NCBI GenBank assembly: GCA_030386295.1
Contig: JANQAO010000001.1
Location: 447,546 to 511,545, forward strand
Source: Candidatus Persebacteraceae bacterium Df01
GTDB lineage: Bacteria > Pseudomonadota > Gammaproteobacteria > Tethybacterales > Persebacteraceae
Length of the DNA: 64,000 bases
Direction: 5' to 3'
The notes below the pieces were generated by a model. The model worked only from the letters and a program-made list of their open reading frames with translations. It did not search any database and had not been told where the DNA came from. Shown piece after piece: positions 8,833 through 17,915 of this stretch (the stretch's first letter is position 1; every line of letters begins with the position of its first letter). The position numbers were made by a program, and so were the translations under genes.

Positions 8833-9861
8833 ATGAAACATGAAACATGGCAAGCTTGGCTTGCAGCTGGCGCTTTAGTAGTCAGTAGTGGTGCTTCCGC
8901 TGGTACATTGGAAGATGTGCAAAATCGGGGACACGTAATTTGTGGCGTTGACGGCGGGTTGCCGGGCTTTTCCGCTCCGGATGACGCAGGCAAAATACGC
9001 GGCATTGATGCAGACGTATGCTATGCGGTCGCCGCTGCTGTGTTGGGTGACCGTGAAAGTGTCAAGTTTGTGCCACTGACAGCAAAAGAGCGTTTTACCG
9101 CCCTGTCTTCAGGTGAAATTGACGTGCTGTCCCGCAACACGACGCACACGTTGACCCGTGACGCTTCCTTAGGTCTTAATTTTACCTACTATAATTTTAT
9201 TGACGGGCAGGCTTTCATGGCTAAAAAAGATCTCGGGGTTAACAGTGCCAAAGAGTTGGATGGTGCCCGTGTGTGTGTGCAATCAGGTACCACCACAGAA
9301 ATCAATCTCGCTGATTACTTCCGCTCCAATAAAATGGACTTTGAATTAGTCGCCTATGAAACCTCAGTGCAAACACGCGAGGGTTTTGAAGGTGGTGCTT
9401 GTGACGTATTGACATCTGACAAATCCCAATTAGCGGCTATTCGCAGTGAGTTGGCCGATCCATCTAGTGCCCAAGTGTTGCCGGAAACAATCTCCAAAGA
9501 GCCTTTGGGTCCGGTTGTTCGTCAAGGTGATGATGCTTGGTTTAACACTGTTAAATGGACGTTGTGGGCAATGATGAACGCTGAAGAGTTGGGTGTTTCT
9601 TCCGCCAACGCTGACCAAATGAGAAGCAGTGAAGATCCATCCGTCCTCCGTTTACTCGGGTTAGAAGGCGATAGCTGTCAGTTAATCAGCGACAAGCTTT
9701 CTAAGGATTGCTTCTATCAAGCTGTCAAGCAGGTAGGTAACTATGGCGAAATTTATGAGGCCAATGTGGGCGAAAATACTCCGCTCGGTCTTACTCGCGC
9801 TGGTAGCCCCAATGATTTGTGGAGCCGTGGCGGTTTGATATACGCCCCACCTGTTCGCTAA
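8833..9861 (+). CDS. aapJ: General L-amino-acid ABC transporter, periplasmic binding protein AapJ
   Basis: AapJ captures L-amino acids in the periplasm for the AapQMP importer. The mature part begins TLEDVQNRGHVICGVDGGLPGFSAPD, strongly AapJ-like, and carries the RFTALSSGEIDVLSRNTTHT ligand-pocket segment of family 3 solute-binding proteins. I chose ATG 8833 because it yields a clean signal peptide ending GASA and an AAAGG lies 9 bases upstream. However, the in-frame ATG at 8776 has a stronger GGAGG site 5 bases upstream and would add 19 basic residues. Length is 342 (or 361) residues. A strong hairpin with a T run follows the stop, before the permease genes. Confidence 0.93.
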   Translation: MKHETWQAWLAAGALVVSSGASAGTLEDVQNRGHVICGVDGGLPGFSAPDDAGKIRGIDADVCYAVAAAVLGDRESVKFVPLTAKERFTALSSGEIDVLSRNTTHTLTRDASLGLNFTYYNFIDGQAFMAKKDLGVNSAKELDGARVCVQSGTTTEINLADYFRSNKMDFELVAYETSVQTREGFEGGACDVLTSDKSQLAAIRSELADPSSAQVLPETISKEPLGPVVRQGDDAWFNTVKWTLWAMMNAEELGVSSANADQMRSSEDPSVLRLLGLEGDSCQLISDKLSKDCFYQAVKQVGNYGEIYEANVGENTPLGLTRAGSPNDLWSRGGLIYAPPVR

Positions 9862-9876
9862 TTATTTGATATTATG

Positions 9877-9904
9877 AACGGGCGGCTTTTGCCGCCCGTT
9901 TTTT
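9877..9904 (+). terminator. Intercistronic terminator/attenuator between aapJ and aapQ
   Basis: AACGGGCGGC (9877-9886) pairs perfectly over 10 bases with GCCGCCCGTT (9891-9900) around a TTTT loop, and runs into a run of six T residues. This is a textbook intrinsic terminator, placed 16 bases after the aapJ stop and 49 bases before aapQ. It probably lets most transcripts end after the binding protein, or protects the aapJ mRNA 3' end, so that AapJ outnumbers the permease. Confidence 0.85.
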
Positions 9905-9932
9905 GTGTGGGTTTTTCTGCACAACAGCCATT

Positions 9933-9946
9933 AGAGAGAGAGAGAG
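9933..9946 (+). repeat. AG dinucleotide tract at the aapQ ribosome binding site
   Basis: A tract of seven GA units (GAGAGAGAGAGAGA) sits 6 bases before the aapQ ATG and is followed by a run of A. It replaces a normal Shine-Dalgarno sequence; the GAG triplets could pair with the 16S rRNA tail in several registers. Confidence 0.7.
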
Positions 9947-9952
9947 AAAAAA

Positions 9953-11176
9953 ATGGCACCTATACCTACTAACAAAGGAATTAGCCGTTTTTTTAGAACG
10001 CCGGGTATTCCCTTGCTTCGAGACCCCAAAGTGCGGTCAATATTTTTTCAAAGTACGGCGGTGCTTTTTTTGCTATGGGTAATTTTTACAATTGCCAACA
10101 ACACGAACAAAAATCTGGAAGAACGCGGTATAAAAACCGGATTTCATTTTTTTGATGACATCGCGCCGTTTGCCATTCCAGAAAAATTCTTTCCTTTTTG
10201 GAGCTTTGAGCTAGGGGAAAGCCTGTATTGGGAAGTGCTTGTTATAGGCATTCAAAATACTGTTTTTATTAGCATTTTAGGGATTATTTCTGCCGCTGTG
10301 TTGGGTTTTGTGGTTGGCGTGTTGCGTTTATCTCCTAACTGGTTGGTTTCCCGTTTTGTTGGTCTTTACATTGAATGGTTTCGTAATACACCATTGTTAT
10401 TGCAGTTATTATTTTGGAACTTTGTAGTATTTTTACCGTTGGCGCCGGTGGTGAGAAACAGCTGGACCTGGGGTGAAATGTTTTTTCTGAACAAAGCTGG
10501 TTTATATTATCCGTCACCACAATTTTCCATTGCAAGCGCTGTATTGTTAATTGCCGCTCTTGTCAGCGCTATTGTCGCGATTGTATTTATGTGCCGTTGG
10601 GCTCAACGACGGAAAGATACAACTGGAAAAATGTTTCCAGTATTTTTTGTATCGCTGGCGATTATTGCCGCGTTTTTGTCCACTGGTGTTTTTCTGGCTG
10701 GTGAGCATTTGTCATTTAATTATCCTCAACTAAAAGGACTCAATTATCGCGGTGGTGGGCGGGTGCCTTTAACGGCTTTTGTGTTGTGGTTTGGGCTAAC
10801 AGTGTATACCGCCGCTTTTATTGCTGAAAACGTACGTGGTGGAATTCTCGCCGTATCGCATGGGCAATCTGAAGCTGCTTCCTCTTTAGGGTTGTATCGT
10901 CGAATTACTCTGCAATTAATAATAATTCCGCAGGCTATGCGGGTAATTGTTCCGCCGACAATCAGCCAATTTTTAAATTTGACCAAAAATTCATCACTGG
11001 CAGTTGCCGTTGGTTATCCCGACCTCGTCAACGTATGGTCGGGTATTGCGCTCAATCAAACTGGTCAAGCGCTGGTAATTATGATGGTGACAATTGGTGT
11101 GTACTGGTTACTTTCTTTTCTCACATCTGCACTGCTTAACGCCTACAATCGGCGAGTGCAGCTAGAGGAGCGTTAA
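9953..11176 (+). CDS. aapQ: General L-amino-acid ABC transporter permease AapQ
   Basis: AapQ is one of two inner-membrane permeases of the general amino-acid importer. The 407-residue protein begins with a basic segment and has multiple hydrophobic helices. The first permease-domain part carries IEWFRNTPLLLQLLFWNF, and the second carries the polar amino-acid permease signature (AAFIAENVRGGILAV, then GQSEAASSLGL). The length and order match AapQ, which is longer than single-domain HisM-type permeases because of extra N-terminal and central segments. It is followed after 2 bases by aapM, so translation is probably coupled. Confidence 0.94.
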   Translation: MAPIPTNKGISRFFRTPGIPLLRDPKVRSIFFQSTAVLFLLWVIFTIANNTNKNLEERGIKTGFHFFDDIAPFAIPEKFFPFWSFELGESLYWEVLVIGIQNTVFISILGIISAAVLGFVVGVLRLSPNWLVSRFVGLYIEWFRNTPLLLQLLFWNFVVFLPLAPVVRNSWTWGEMFFLNKAGLYYPSPQFSIASAVLLIAALVSAIVAIVFMCRWAQRRKDTTGKMFPVFFVSLAIIAAFLSTGVFLAGEHLSFNYPQLKGLNYRGGGRVPLTAFVLWFGLTVYTAAFIAENVRGGILAVSHGQSEAASSLGLYRRITLQLIIIPQAMRVIVPPTISQFLNLTKNSSLAVAVGYPDLVNVWSGIALNQTGQALVIMMVTIGVYWLLSFLTSALLNAYNRRVQLEER

Positions 11177-11178
11177 CA

Positions 11179-12318
11179 GTGACTATTCGTTTTATTTCCC
11201 TTCCAGCGCGGCCAGCACCGATAGCTACAACCGGACTAATCGGTTGGATTCGCCTTAACCTTTTGTCAACGCCACTTAATATCGGTCTAACTTTTCTGTC
11301 TTTATTGCTGTTGTACAACATTATTCCAGTGTCACTCAATTGGTTACTGTTTAATGCTACTTGGAGTGGTGGCGATTCGTCTGCTTGCAAAATCACCGAC
11401 GCTAACGGTAATGAAGTAGACGCACCAGGTGCTTGTTGGACTTTTATTCGGGTGCGGTTTTTACAATTGATGTTCGGGTTATATTACAGCGGTCACACCG
11501 ACCAAGTTTGGCGTCCAGTGTTGATGTTTGCATCGCTTATCGCCTTGATAATACCGCTGTTTATTAACGGGTTTCGTCACAAAATGAAGCTGGGTGCGAT
11601 TATTATTTTCGTGTTTCCATTTTTTGCTTTTGCGCTGGTGCACGGAGAGTGGCTAGGGCTACCAGTAGCCAGCAGCGACCAGTGGGGCGGTTTCATGCTG
11701 ACCTTTATGCTGGCTTCAGTGGGAATTGTCGCAGCTTTACCATTGGGTATCGTATTTGCACTGGGTCGCCGCTCAAAAATGTCGATCATTCGTACCATCA
11801 GCGTGTTTTATATTGAAATGTGGCGGGCTGCACCACTAATTACCGTACTGTTCATGGCCTCCAATCTGTTGCCGTTGTTTTTCCCGGCCGAAGTGGATTT
11901 TGATAAAGTGGCGCGGGCGATGGTTGGTATTACCCTGTTTCAATCGGCTTATATGGCGGAAGCTATCCGTGGTGGTTTGCAAGCTATTCCTCGCGGTCAG
12001 TACGAGGCAGCTGACGCCATGGGAATGGGGTATTGGAAGAAAAACGGATTGATTATTTTGCCTCAAGCAATGAAAGTTGCGATTCCCGGAATCGTCAATA
12101 CGTTTATTGAGCTATTTAAAGACACTACGTTAGTGCTAATTATCGGTTTATTTGATATGCTTAGAATGGCCGAAGCAGCGGCCCGTTCATCTAATTGGAA
12201 AGGCTACGAGTTGGAAGCCTATGTGTTTTCGGCTGCAATTTATTTTACGTGCTGTTACGGTATGTCAAAATACAGCCAGCACATAGAAGCCAAGTTGCAC
12301 ACTGGTCACAAAAGATAA
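11179..12318 (+). CDS. aapM: General L-amino-acid ABC transporter permease AapM
   Basis: AapM pairs with AapQ to form the transmembrane channel. The 379-residue protein has a long N-terminal portion with periplasmic cysteines (around CKITDANG and GACW), then the permease domain with [18 protein letters not shown] and the cytoplasmic loop [22 protein letters not shown]. This is followed by [18 protein letters not shown], which is very typical. The start is GTG at 11179, two bases after the aapQ stop, with GAGGAG in the end of aapQ as a binding site. It is followed by aapP 26 bases later. Confidence 0.94.
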   Translation: MTIRFISLPARPAPIATTGLIGWIRLNLLSTPLNIGLTFLSLLLLYNIIPVSLNWLLFNATWSGGDSSACKITDANGNEVDAPGACWTFIRVRFLQLMFGLYYSGHTDQVWRPVLMFASLIALIIPLFINGFRHKMKLGAIIIFVFPFFAFALVHGEWLGLPVASSDQWGGFMLTFMLASVGIVAALPLGIVFALGRRSKMSIIRTISVFYIEMWRAAPLITVLFMASNLLPLFFPAEVDFDKVARAMVGITLFQSAYMAEAIRGGLQAIPRGQYEAADAMGMGYWKKNGLIILPQAMKVAIPGIVNTFIELFKDTTLVLIIGLFDMLRMAEAAARSSNWKGYELEAYVFSAAIYFTCCYGMSKYSQHIEAKLHTGHKR

Positions 12319-12344
12319 ACTCAAAGAGAAAGAGAACAATAATC

Positions 12345-13112
12345 ATGTTAAGCACGCAAAAAGCTGAGAATTCTGGTGAACCCTGCATTTGTTTGGATAA
12401 GGTTAACAAATGGTATGGGCAATTTCATGTATTGCGGGATATTAATTTGAAGGTACACGCCGGTGAACGCATCGTTGTGTGTGGTCCATCGGGTAGCGGC
12501 AAGTCTACAATGATTCGTTGTATTAATCGCTTGGAAGCACATCAAGAAGGCTCTATAGTGGTGGATGGTATAGAGCTTAATGATGACCTTAAACACATAG
12601 ATGAAATCCGCCGCGAAGTGGGTATGGTATTTCAGCACTTTAACTTGTTTCCGCATTTAACTGTGTTGCAAAATCTTACCTTGGCGCCGATTTGGGTTCG
12701 CAACACGCCTAAAAAGGAAGCTGAAGCAACTGCGATGCATTATCTGGAGCGGGTGCGCATTCCCGAGCAGGCGGAAAAATATCCGGGACAATTATCGGGT
12801 GGTCAGCAGCAACGAGTGGCGATTGCTCGTTCTTTGTGCATGAAGCCCAAAATCATGTTATTTGATGAACCGACGTCGGCGCTAGATCCGGAAATGATTA
12901 AGGAAGTGTTGGACGTGATGATTGAATTGGCTCAAGAAGGAATGACCATGATTTGTGTGACTCACGAGATGGGTTTTGCTCGCACAGTGGCAAACCGCGT
13001 GATTTTCATGGATGAGGGACAAATTGTGGAAGAAAATGAGCCAGAAGAATTTTTTAATAATCCTCAGAACGAGCGCACCCAGCTATTTTTGAGCCAAATC
13101 TTATCGCATTGA
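12345..13112 (+). CDS. aapP: General L-amino-acid ABC transporter ATPase AapP
   Basis: AapP hydrolyses ATP on the cytoplasmic face to drive uptake by AapQM. The 255-residue protein has Walker [10 protein letters not shown], the Q-loop in [16 protein letters not shown], the ABC signature [15 protein letters not shown], Walker [15 protein letters not shown] and the switch histidine in VTHEMGFA. The true start is ATG 12345, as the frame upstream runs back into aapM without similarity. The binding site is weak (AGAGAA). This completes the aapJQMP operon; no terminator is evident after it. Confidence 0.95.
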   Translation: MLSTQKAENSGEPCICLDKVNKWYGQFHVLRDINLKVHAGERIVVCGPSGSGKSTMIRCINRLEAHQEGSIVVDGIELNDDLKHIDEIRREVGMVFQHFNLFPHLTVLQNLTLAPIWVRNTPKKEAEATAMHYLERVRIPEQAEKYPGQLSGGQQQRVAIARSLCMKPKIMLFDEPTSALDPEMIKEVLDVMIELAQEGMTMICVTHEMGFARTVANRVIFMDEGQIVEENEPEEFFNNPQNERTQLFLSQILSH

Positions 13113-13325
13113 TAACCGACGATAAGCTACAAGCCCGACAAAAATCCTTTGAATCGCCATTGTTTTTTAGTTGCGGATATTGATAAAGTGGCTTTTGAAT
13201 TTTTGATGACTGACGTTATGTTAGTTACGCTTTTTGACGATTAGCACGCATTATAAAATATTAAAATGGGCTACAATTATTGCCTGTTGTGATTGATACT
13301 ACATAATCAACAAGAGGAGAAAGTA

Positions 13326-14435
13326 ATGCAGACACAAGCAGCTATTGCAACTGCCGCTGGGCAACCACTTACCGTTGAAACCGTTAATTTGGATGGTCCC
13401 AGAGCGGGTGAAGTGTTGGTGGAAATCAAAGCCACTGGTATTTGTCATACTGACGAATTTACCTTGTCAGGCGCCGATCCAGAAGGACTCTTTCCCGCGA
13501 TACTTGGGCACGAGGGTGCCGGCGTGGTAGTAGAAACCGGAGAGGGTGTTACTTCTTTAAGGTCGGGAGACCATGTTATTCCCTTGTACACGCCAGAATG
13601 CCGCCAATGTGAATATTGTACCAGCGGCAAAACTAACCTCTGTCAGGCAATTCGTACTACGCAAGGGCGTGGTGTTATGCCTGACGGCAGCAGCCGTTTT
13701 TCGCTGGGCGGTGATTCCTTATTTCATTACATGGGCACTTCTACATTCTCCAATTACACCGTGTTGCCTGAGATTGCAGTCGCTAAAGTTCGCGAAGATG
13801 CCCCTTTTGACAAGGTGTGTTACATTGGTTGTGGTGTAACCACCGGTATCGGTGCAGTTATTAACACCGCCAAAGTCAAGCCTGGCGACAATGTGGTGGT
13901 GTTTGGGCTTGGCGGCATCGGGTTGAACGTAGTGCAGGGCGCTCGGCTGGTGGGCGCAGACAAAATCGTTGGAGTGGATATTAATCCGGCGCGGCGTGAA
14001 ATGGCAGAGCGGTTTGGCATGACGCATTTTGTTAATCCGAAGGAAGTAGAAGGTGATTTGGTGCCGTATTTGGTCAATTTGACGGGAGGCGGTGCTGATT
14101 TTAGTTTTGAATGCATAGGAAATGTAGACACCATGCGACAAGCACTAGAGTGCTGTCACAAGGGGTGGGGAGAGTCGGTTATTGTTGGTGTGGCCGGTGC
14201 TGGGCAGGAAATAACAACTCGGCCGTTTCAATTGGTAACTGGTCGCGTCTGGCGTGGAACGGCATTTGGTGGGGCGCGGGGGCGTACTGATGTGCCAAAG
14301 ATCGTGGATTGGTATATGGAAGGAAAAATAGAAATTGACCCAATGATTACTCACACTATGCCACTGTCGGACATTAACCGTGCTTTTGGATTAATGCGCA
14401 AAGGCGAGTCCATTCGCAGTGTAGTAGTTTTCTAA
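13326..14435 (+). CDS. frmA: Class III alcohol dehydrogenase / S-(hydroxymethyl)glutathione dehydrogenase
   Basis: This zinc enzyme oxidises the glutathione adduct of formaldehyde, S-(hydroxymethyl)glutathione, with NAD+, and so detoxifies formaldehyde. Catalytic zinc ligands are visible at Cys40 (GICHTDEF) and His62 (GHEGAG). Structural zinc cysteines are at 92, 95, 98 and 106, in the segment starting TPECRQCEYC. The Rossmann motif is VFGLGGIGLNVVQGA, followed by VDINPARREMAERFG. The 369-residue length is right for class III. The start is ATG 13326, with AAGAGGAGA upstream. S-formylglutathione hydrolase, the usual partner, is not in the window. The neighbouring demethylating flavoenzyme and methyltransferase explain a need for formaldehyde removal. 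Confidence 0.94.
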   Translation: MQTQAAIATAAGQPLTVETVNLDGPRAGEVLVEIKATGICHTDEFTLSGADPEGLFPAILGHEGAGVVVETGEGVTSLRSGDHVIPLYTPECRQCEYCTSGKTNLCQAIRTTQGRGVMPDGSSRFSLGGDSLFHYMGTSTFSNYTVLPEIAVAKVREDAPFDKVCYIGCGVTTGIGAVINTAKVKPGDNVVVFGLGGIGLNVVQGARLVGADKIVGVDINPARREMAERFGMTHFVNPKEVEGDLVPYLVNLTGGGADFSFECIGNVDTMRQALECCHKGWGESVIVGVAGAGQEITTRPFQLVTGRVWRGTAFGGARGRTDVPKIVDWYMEGKIEIDPMITHTMPLSDINRAFGLMRKGESIRSVVVF

Positions 14436-14647
14436 TCCTCAGTTAAAATCAGAGTCATAGAAAAAACTGACTAGTAAAAATGTCAAATTAATCTGAGATG
14501 TGTTTCACTGAAAAAGCCAGAAAGTGAAATTGATAGGCATGCAATTAATTTTTAATACTAGGTTACAATTTGTAGACATTCTAGTAATTTTTACTGGGCA
14601 AAGGTGCTTTAAATTACCAATACAGTTATATCGTAAAGGAGATATTC

Positions 14648-15697
14648 ATGGGTAAGTTGACCGAGAGACTGGACGCAGAAGCATTTATTTGTGCCGAAGG
14701 ATATTTGTTTGAGTTGGAGCGGCGCGGTTATTTGCAGGCTGGTTCTTTTGTGCCTGAAGTGGTGCTGGAAAATCCAGAAGTGTTGGCGCAATTACATCGC
14801 GAATTTTTGCGTGCTGGCAGCGACGCTATGGTGGCGTTTACCTATTATGGGCATCGTGAGAAATTGCGTATTATCGGAAAAGAAGATTTACTGGAGCCCC
14901 TGCAAAAAAATGCTTTGCTGTTGGCTAAACAGGCTGCTGCTGAGGATAAGAGCGGCCGTACTCTCGTTGCTGGCAATATTTGCAATACGAATGTTTATTT
15001 TCCTGATGACAAACAATCTCACAACGAAGTGCGTAAGATGTTTGCCGAGCAGGTTGCTTGGGCGGCAGACGCCGGAGTGGATTTCATTTTGGTGGAAACG
15101 CTCTCTTGGTTAGGTGAAGGGCTTATCGCGCTAGAAGAAGCAAAAAAAGCGGGAGTGGATGTGGTGGTGAATGTAATAACGCATTCTACTGGCTTACTGC
15201 GGGAGGGTATCCCGCCGGAAGAGGCTTGTAAGCAATTAGAAGATGCCGGTGCCGACGTGGTGGGTATGAATTGTTGTCGTGGTCCGGCGACAATGTTGCC
15301 GCAACTTAAAGATATTCGTGCTGCCGTGTCTGGGCACGTGGCCGGTATTCCAGTAACATTTCGCACATCGGCTGAGATGCCGTCGTTTCAGTCAATCAAA
15401 GATCCTTGTGGGGAACACCATCTGCCAGAAGGGATGCGGGCTTTCCCGGCGGCGTTAGACGCTTTTACGTGCACTCGCTACGAAATGGCCGCTTTTGCCC
15501 GCGAATGTTTTGATAACAACATTCGTATGGTGGGGGTTTGTTGTGGTGGTGGTCCGCATCATGTGCGCGCTATTGCCGAGGAATTAGGACGTCAGACTGA
15601 AGCTAGTCGCTATTCTCCAGATATGAGTAAGCACTACGCTATGGGTACAGATCCATCGCTCAAATCCGAAAACCAGAAATTTTTGGACAATTTATGA
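14648..15697 (+). CDS. Homocysteine S-methyltransferase family protein, betaine-homocysteine methyltransferase-like
   Basis: The enzyme probably transfers a methyl group from a methylated amine such as glycine betaine to homocysteine, giving methionine and dimethylglycine. The three zinc cysteines of the family are present: one within GMNCCRGP (209-210) and a pair in GVCCGGGPHH (298-299), spaced as I recall for mammalian BHMT. The N-terminus (AEGYLFELERRGYL) and the FTYYGHREKL segment also fit BHMT better than MmuM. Length is 349 residues. A strong AAAGGAG lies 7 bases before the ATG. A dimethylglycine dehydrogenase-like gene 6.4 kb upstream would use the product. Other donors such as S-methylmethionine or dimethylsulfoniopropionate remain possible. 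Confidence 0.82.
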   Translation: MGKLTERLDAEAFICAEGYLFELERRGYLQAGSFVPEVVLENPEVLAQLHREFLRAGSDAMVAFTYYGHREKLRIIGKEDLLEPLQKNALLLAKQAAAEDKSGRTLVAGNICNTNVYFPDDKQSHNEVRKMFAEQVAWAADAGVDFILVETLSWLGEGLIALEEAKKAGVDVVVNVITHSTGLLREGIPPEEACKQLEDAGADVVGMNCCRGPATMLPQLKDIRAAVSGHVAGIPVTFRTSAEMPSFQSIKDPCGEHHLPEGMRAFPAALDAFTCTRYEMAAFARECFDNNIRMVGVCCGGGPHHVRAIAEELGRQTEASRYSPDMSKHYAMGTDPSLKSENQKFLDNL

Positions 15698-15778
15698 GTT
15701 GAGGGACAATAACGGGTTACAGCTTCTGCCATTATGAGATAATAATAAACGTTGTGTAATTCCATCAGGAGAAATAGG

Positions 15779-15988
15779 ATGAAAAAAACGCTGATTGCAT
15801 TATTGTTGGTTGCCTCGCCGAGCGTGCTGGCTGCCGAAGAGGAGGGGAAGTGTGAGACAAACATAGAGCGCGCGTCTAACCCGATTCTTGAAATTATTAC
15901 TGTGCCTTTTAAAATAATTGCCGCTTTTTCTCATTTACCACGTTGCTTGGTTGACTATTTTCCTGTTAACGAAGAAAACGACAAGTAA
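15779..15988 (+). CDS. Small secreted protein of unknown function (69 aa)
   Basis: I do not recognise this protein. It has a clear signal peptide (MKKTLIALLLVASPSVLA) and a predicted mature part of about 51 residues. The mature part begins with an acidic patch (EEEG), has two cysteines flanking a mostly hydrophobic stretch (PILEIITVPFKIIAAF), and ends with an acidic tail. A good AGGAGA lies 9 bases before the ATG at 15779. It sits alone between the methyltransferase gene and a terminator-like hairpin, so it may be its own transcription unit or the end of the preceding one. The cysteines could form a periplasmic disulfide. Confidence 0.7.
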   Translation: MKKTLIALLLVASPSVLAAEEEGKCETNIERASNPILEIITVPFKIIAAFSHLPRCLVDYFPVNEENDK

Positions 15989-16001
15989 AAATTATTCCTT
16001 G

Positions 16002-16036
16002 AAGCCGCTTTAAGGCAAAGCGGTTTTGCATTGTTT
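16002..16036 (+). terminator. Rho-independent terminator after the small secreted protein gene
   Basis: AAGCCGCTTT (16002-16011) pairs with AAAGCGGTTT (16017-16026 region) around a short AAGGC loop, with one G-T pair. It is followed by a T-rich stretch (TTTTGCATTGTTTTT). It lies 13 bases after the stop codon and ends just before the pabBC start. Confidence 0.65.
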
Positions 16037-16043
16037 TTATAAA

Positions 16044-17750
16044 ATGCGACCTTTCCCTTACGTTATTGTGCCGTCACCATCGGGTGGTTGGTTGCGTTTT
16101 GCTGTGCCGCGGCAGGTTTTGGTGGCGACTTGTCTGGATGAAGTCACTGATGTTATTGCTGCTGCTGATAGTGAGACAAAATCTGGGGCTTACGTGGCCG
16201 GTTTTGTTACGTATGAAGCAGCGCCGGCTTTTGATGCGGCGCAAACAGTCCATGCGTCGTGGTCGTTGTTGCCACTGGCATGGTTTGCCGTTTACGATGC
16301 GCCGCCCGAACCAGTTTCTGCGCCACTTGCTTCGGCGCATTTGACTGGGAGGTGGAAGGCGGCCATTAATCGCGCAAATTACGAGACCGCGATAGGCACT
16401 ATCAAACAGCGCATTGCTGCTGGCGATGTTTATCAAACAAATTTTACGTACCCTTTGCGTGCCTCTTTTGTTGGTAGTCCCCTGTCTTTGTTCGCAATGC
16501 TCAGCACACGGCAGCTTTCGGCATGGGCATTTTATGTGGAAACCGACGACTGGGCAGTTTGTTCGGTATCGCCAGAATGTTTTTTTGAGAAGCAAGGCAA
16601 CACACTTATTTCCAAGCCTATGAAAGGTACGCGGCGCAATTTTCCAGGTGAAGCAGTTCGTCTAGCTGCCAGCGCCAAAGATCGTGCCGAAAACCTGATG
16701 ATTGTGGACATGCTCAGAAATGACATGTCGCGCTTGCCGGACGCGCGGCGGGTGCGAGTAGAAGCATTGCTGGCAGTAGAAGAATATCCGACGGTACTAC
16801 AAATGACATCAACCATTGCCTGTCAGACGCAAAGCGGATTGCATGATATTTTCAATGCGTTATTTCCTTGCGCTTCAATAACGGGAGCACCTAAAATTTC
16901 CGCTATGCACTTGATTCGACAACTAGAAAAAATACCGCGAGGCCTGTATTGCGGTGCTTGCGGATGGGCAGGCGGCAATCAAGCGCGATTTAATGTTGGT
17001 ATTCGTACGGCGGTTGTAGATAAGCGTGCCGAACTTGTCCATTATGGCGTGGGCAGCGGCGTGGTAGCGGATTCCAGTCCGAGTGGTGAATGGCGTGAAT
17101 GTCGCTTAAAGGCAGCGATTCTCGTGCCAAAACAGAAGCCTCATCTTATTGAAACCATGCGTGCTGATATTAATGGTGTGGTTTTGTGGTCTCATCATCT
17201 GGCACGTCTGGCGGCGAGCTCACGCTATTTTGGTTTTCGCTTTAATCGGGTAGCGGCAACTCAACTGGTGGAGGCGCATTGCAAAACCCTTAGTGTGCCG
17301 GTGTGTTTGCGTTTGACGTTGTCGCCCGACGGTGAGTTAGTTTTGGAGCAGCGTGTTTTTCCGGCGACAATAAGTGAAGTGCGCGCTTGTTTGTCTTCTT
17401 ATACTGTGCGCGTTGATGATGGTTTGTTGCGCCATAAAACTACACAGCGGGAGGTTTACGATAGTGCTTTGACAGCGGCACGTGCGGACGGTTTTGATGA
17501 TGCTGTATTACAAAATGAAAAAGGCGAAATTACCGAAACCTGCATTGCTAATATTGCCGTGCATATTTCTGGAGAGTGGCTAACACCCCCCGTTCGCTGC
17601 GGCTTGCTTCCGGGTGTCCAGCGGGCGGCATTGCTTGCCGCTGGAAAGTTGCGTGAAGCTGTCATCACGCAGGATGAGCTATGCCGTGCAGACGCCGTTC
17701 AGCGCTTTAACGCCGTGCGTGGAGTGGAAAATATGCGTGTTGCGTGTTGA
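16044..17750 (+). CDS. Aminodeoxychorismate synthase component I fused to aminodeoxychorismate lyase (PabB-PabC)
   Basis: This fusion makes 4-aminobenzoate for folate. The PabB part converts chorismate to 4-amino-4-deoxychorismate, and the PabC part eliminates pyruvate. In the PabB half I see GDVYQTNFTYPL, the VSPECFF and KPMKGTRRNF segments, NLMIVDMLRNDMSRL and the ASITGAPKISAMHLIRQLE signature. From about residue 370 a PLP-dependent lyase domain follows, with a Lys in the segment RHKTTQREVYD and a GEITETCIANIAV motif. The 568-residue length suits the known fused form. I prefer ATG 16044; a TTG at 16026 is in frame. No binding site is obvious. The glutaminase PabA is not nearby. Confidence 0.9.
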   Translation: MRPFPYVIVPSPSGGWLRFAVPRQVLVATCLDEVTDVIAAADSETKSGAYVAGFVTYEAAPAFDAAQTVHASWSLLPLAWFAVYDAPPEPVSAPLASAHLTGRWKAAINRANYETAIGTIKQRIAAGDVYQTNFTYPLRASFVGSPLSLFAMLSTRQLSAWAFYVETDDWAVCSVSPECFFEKQGNTLISKPMKGTRRNFPGEAVRLAASAKDRAENLMIVDMLRNDMSRLPDARRVRVEALLAVEEYPTVLQMTSTIACQTQSGLHDIFNALFPCASITGAPKISAMHLIRQLEKIPRGLYCGACGWAGGNQARFNVGIRTAVVDKRAELVHYGVGSGVVADSSPSGEWRECRLKAAILVPKQKPHLIETMRADINGVVLWSHHLARLAASSRYFGFRFNRVAATQLVEAHCKTLSVPVCLRLTLSPDGELVLEQRVFPATISEVRACLSSYTVRVDDGLLRHKTTQREVYDSALTAARADGFDDAVLQNEKGEITETCIANIAVHISGEWLTPPVRCGLLPGVQRAALLAAGKLREAVITQDELCRADAVQRFNAVRGVENMRVAC

Positions 17751-17855
17751 TTTTTTTTTGAAAATATTTCATAAGTTAAAACACACACACCTTGATAGAA
17801 TAACATCCGACTTATTTACCGATACCTATTTTTCAATAAATGACATTTTTATATT

Positions 17856-17882
17856 TTGATGGAAAGCAATTTCGCATATAAT
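17856..17882 (+). promoter_or_regulatory. Probable promoter of the ATP synthase operon
   Basis: A perfect -10 hexamer TATAAT lies at 17877-17882. TTGATG at 17856-17861 gives a 15-base spacer, while TTTTGA at 17854-17859 gives 17. The site is 33 bases before atpI in an A+T-rich gap, and no other consensus -10 is seen there. Confidence 0.5.
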
Positions 17883-17915
17883 CCAATTTTCAAGAAATTT
17901 CACGTTATTTATTAA

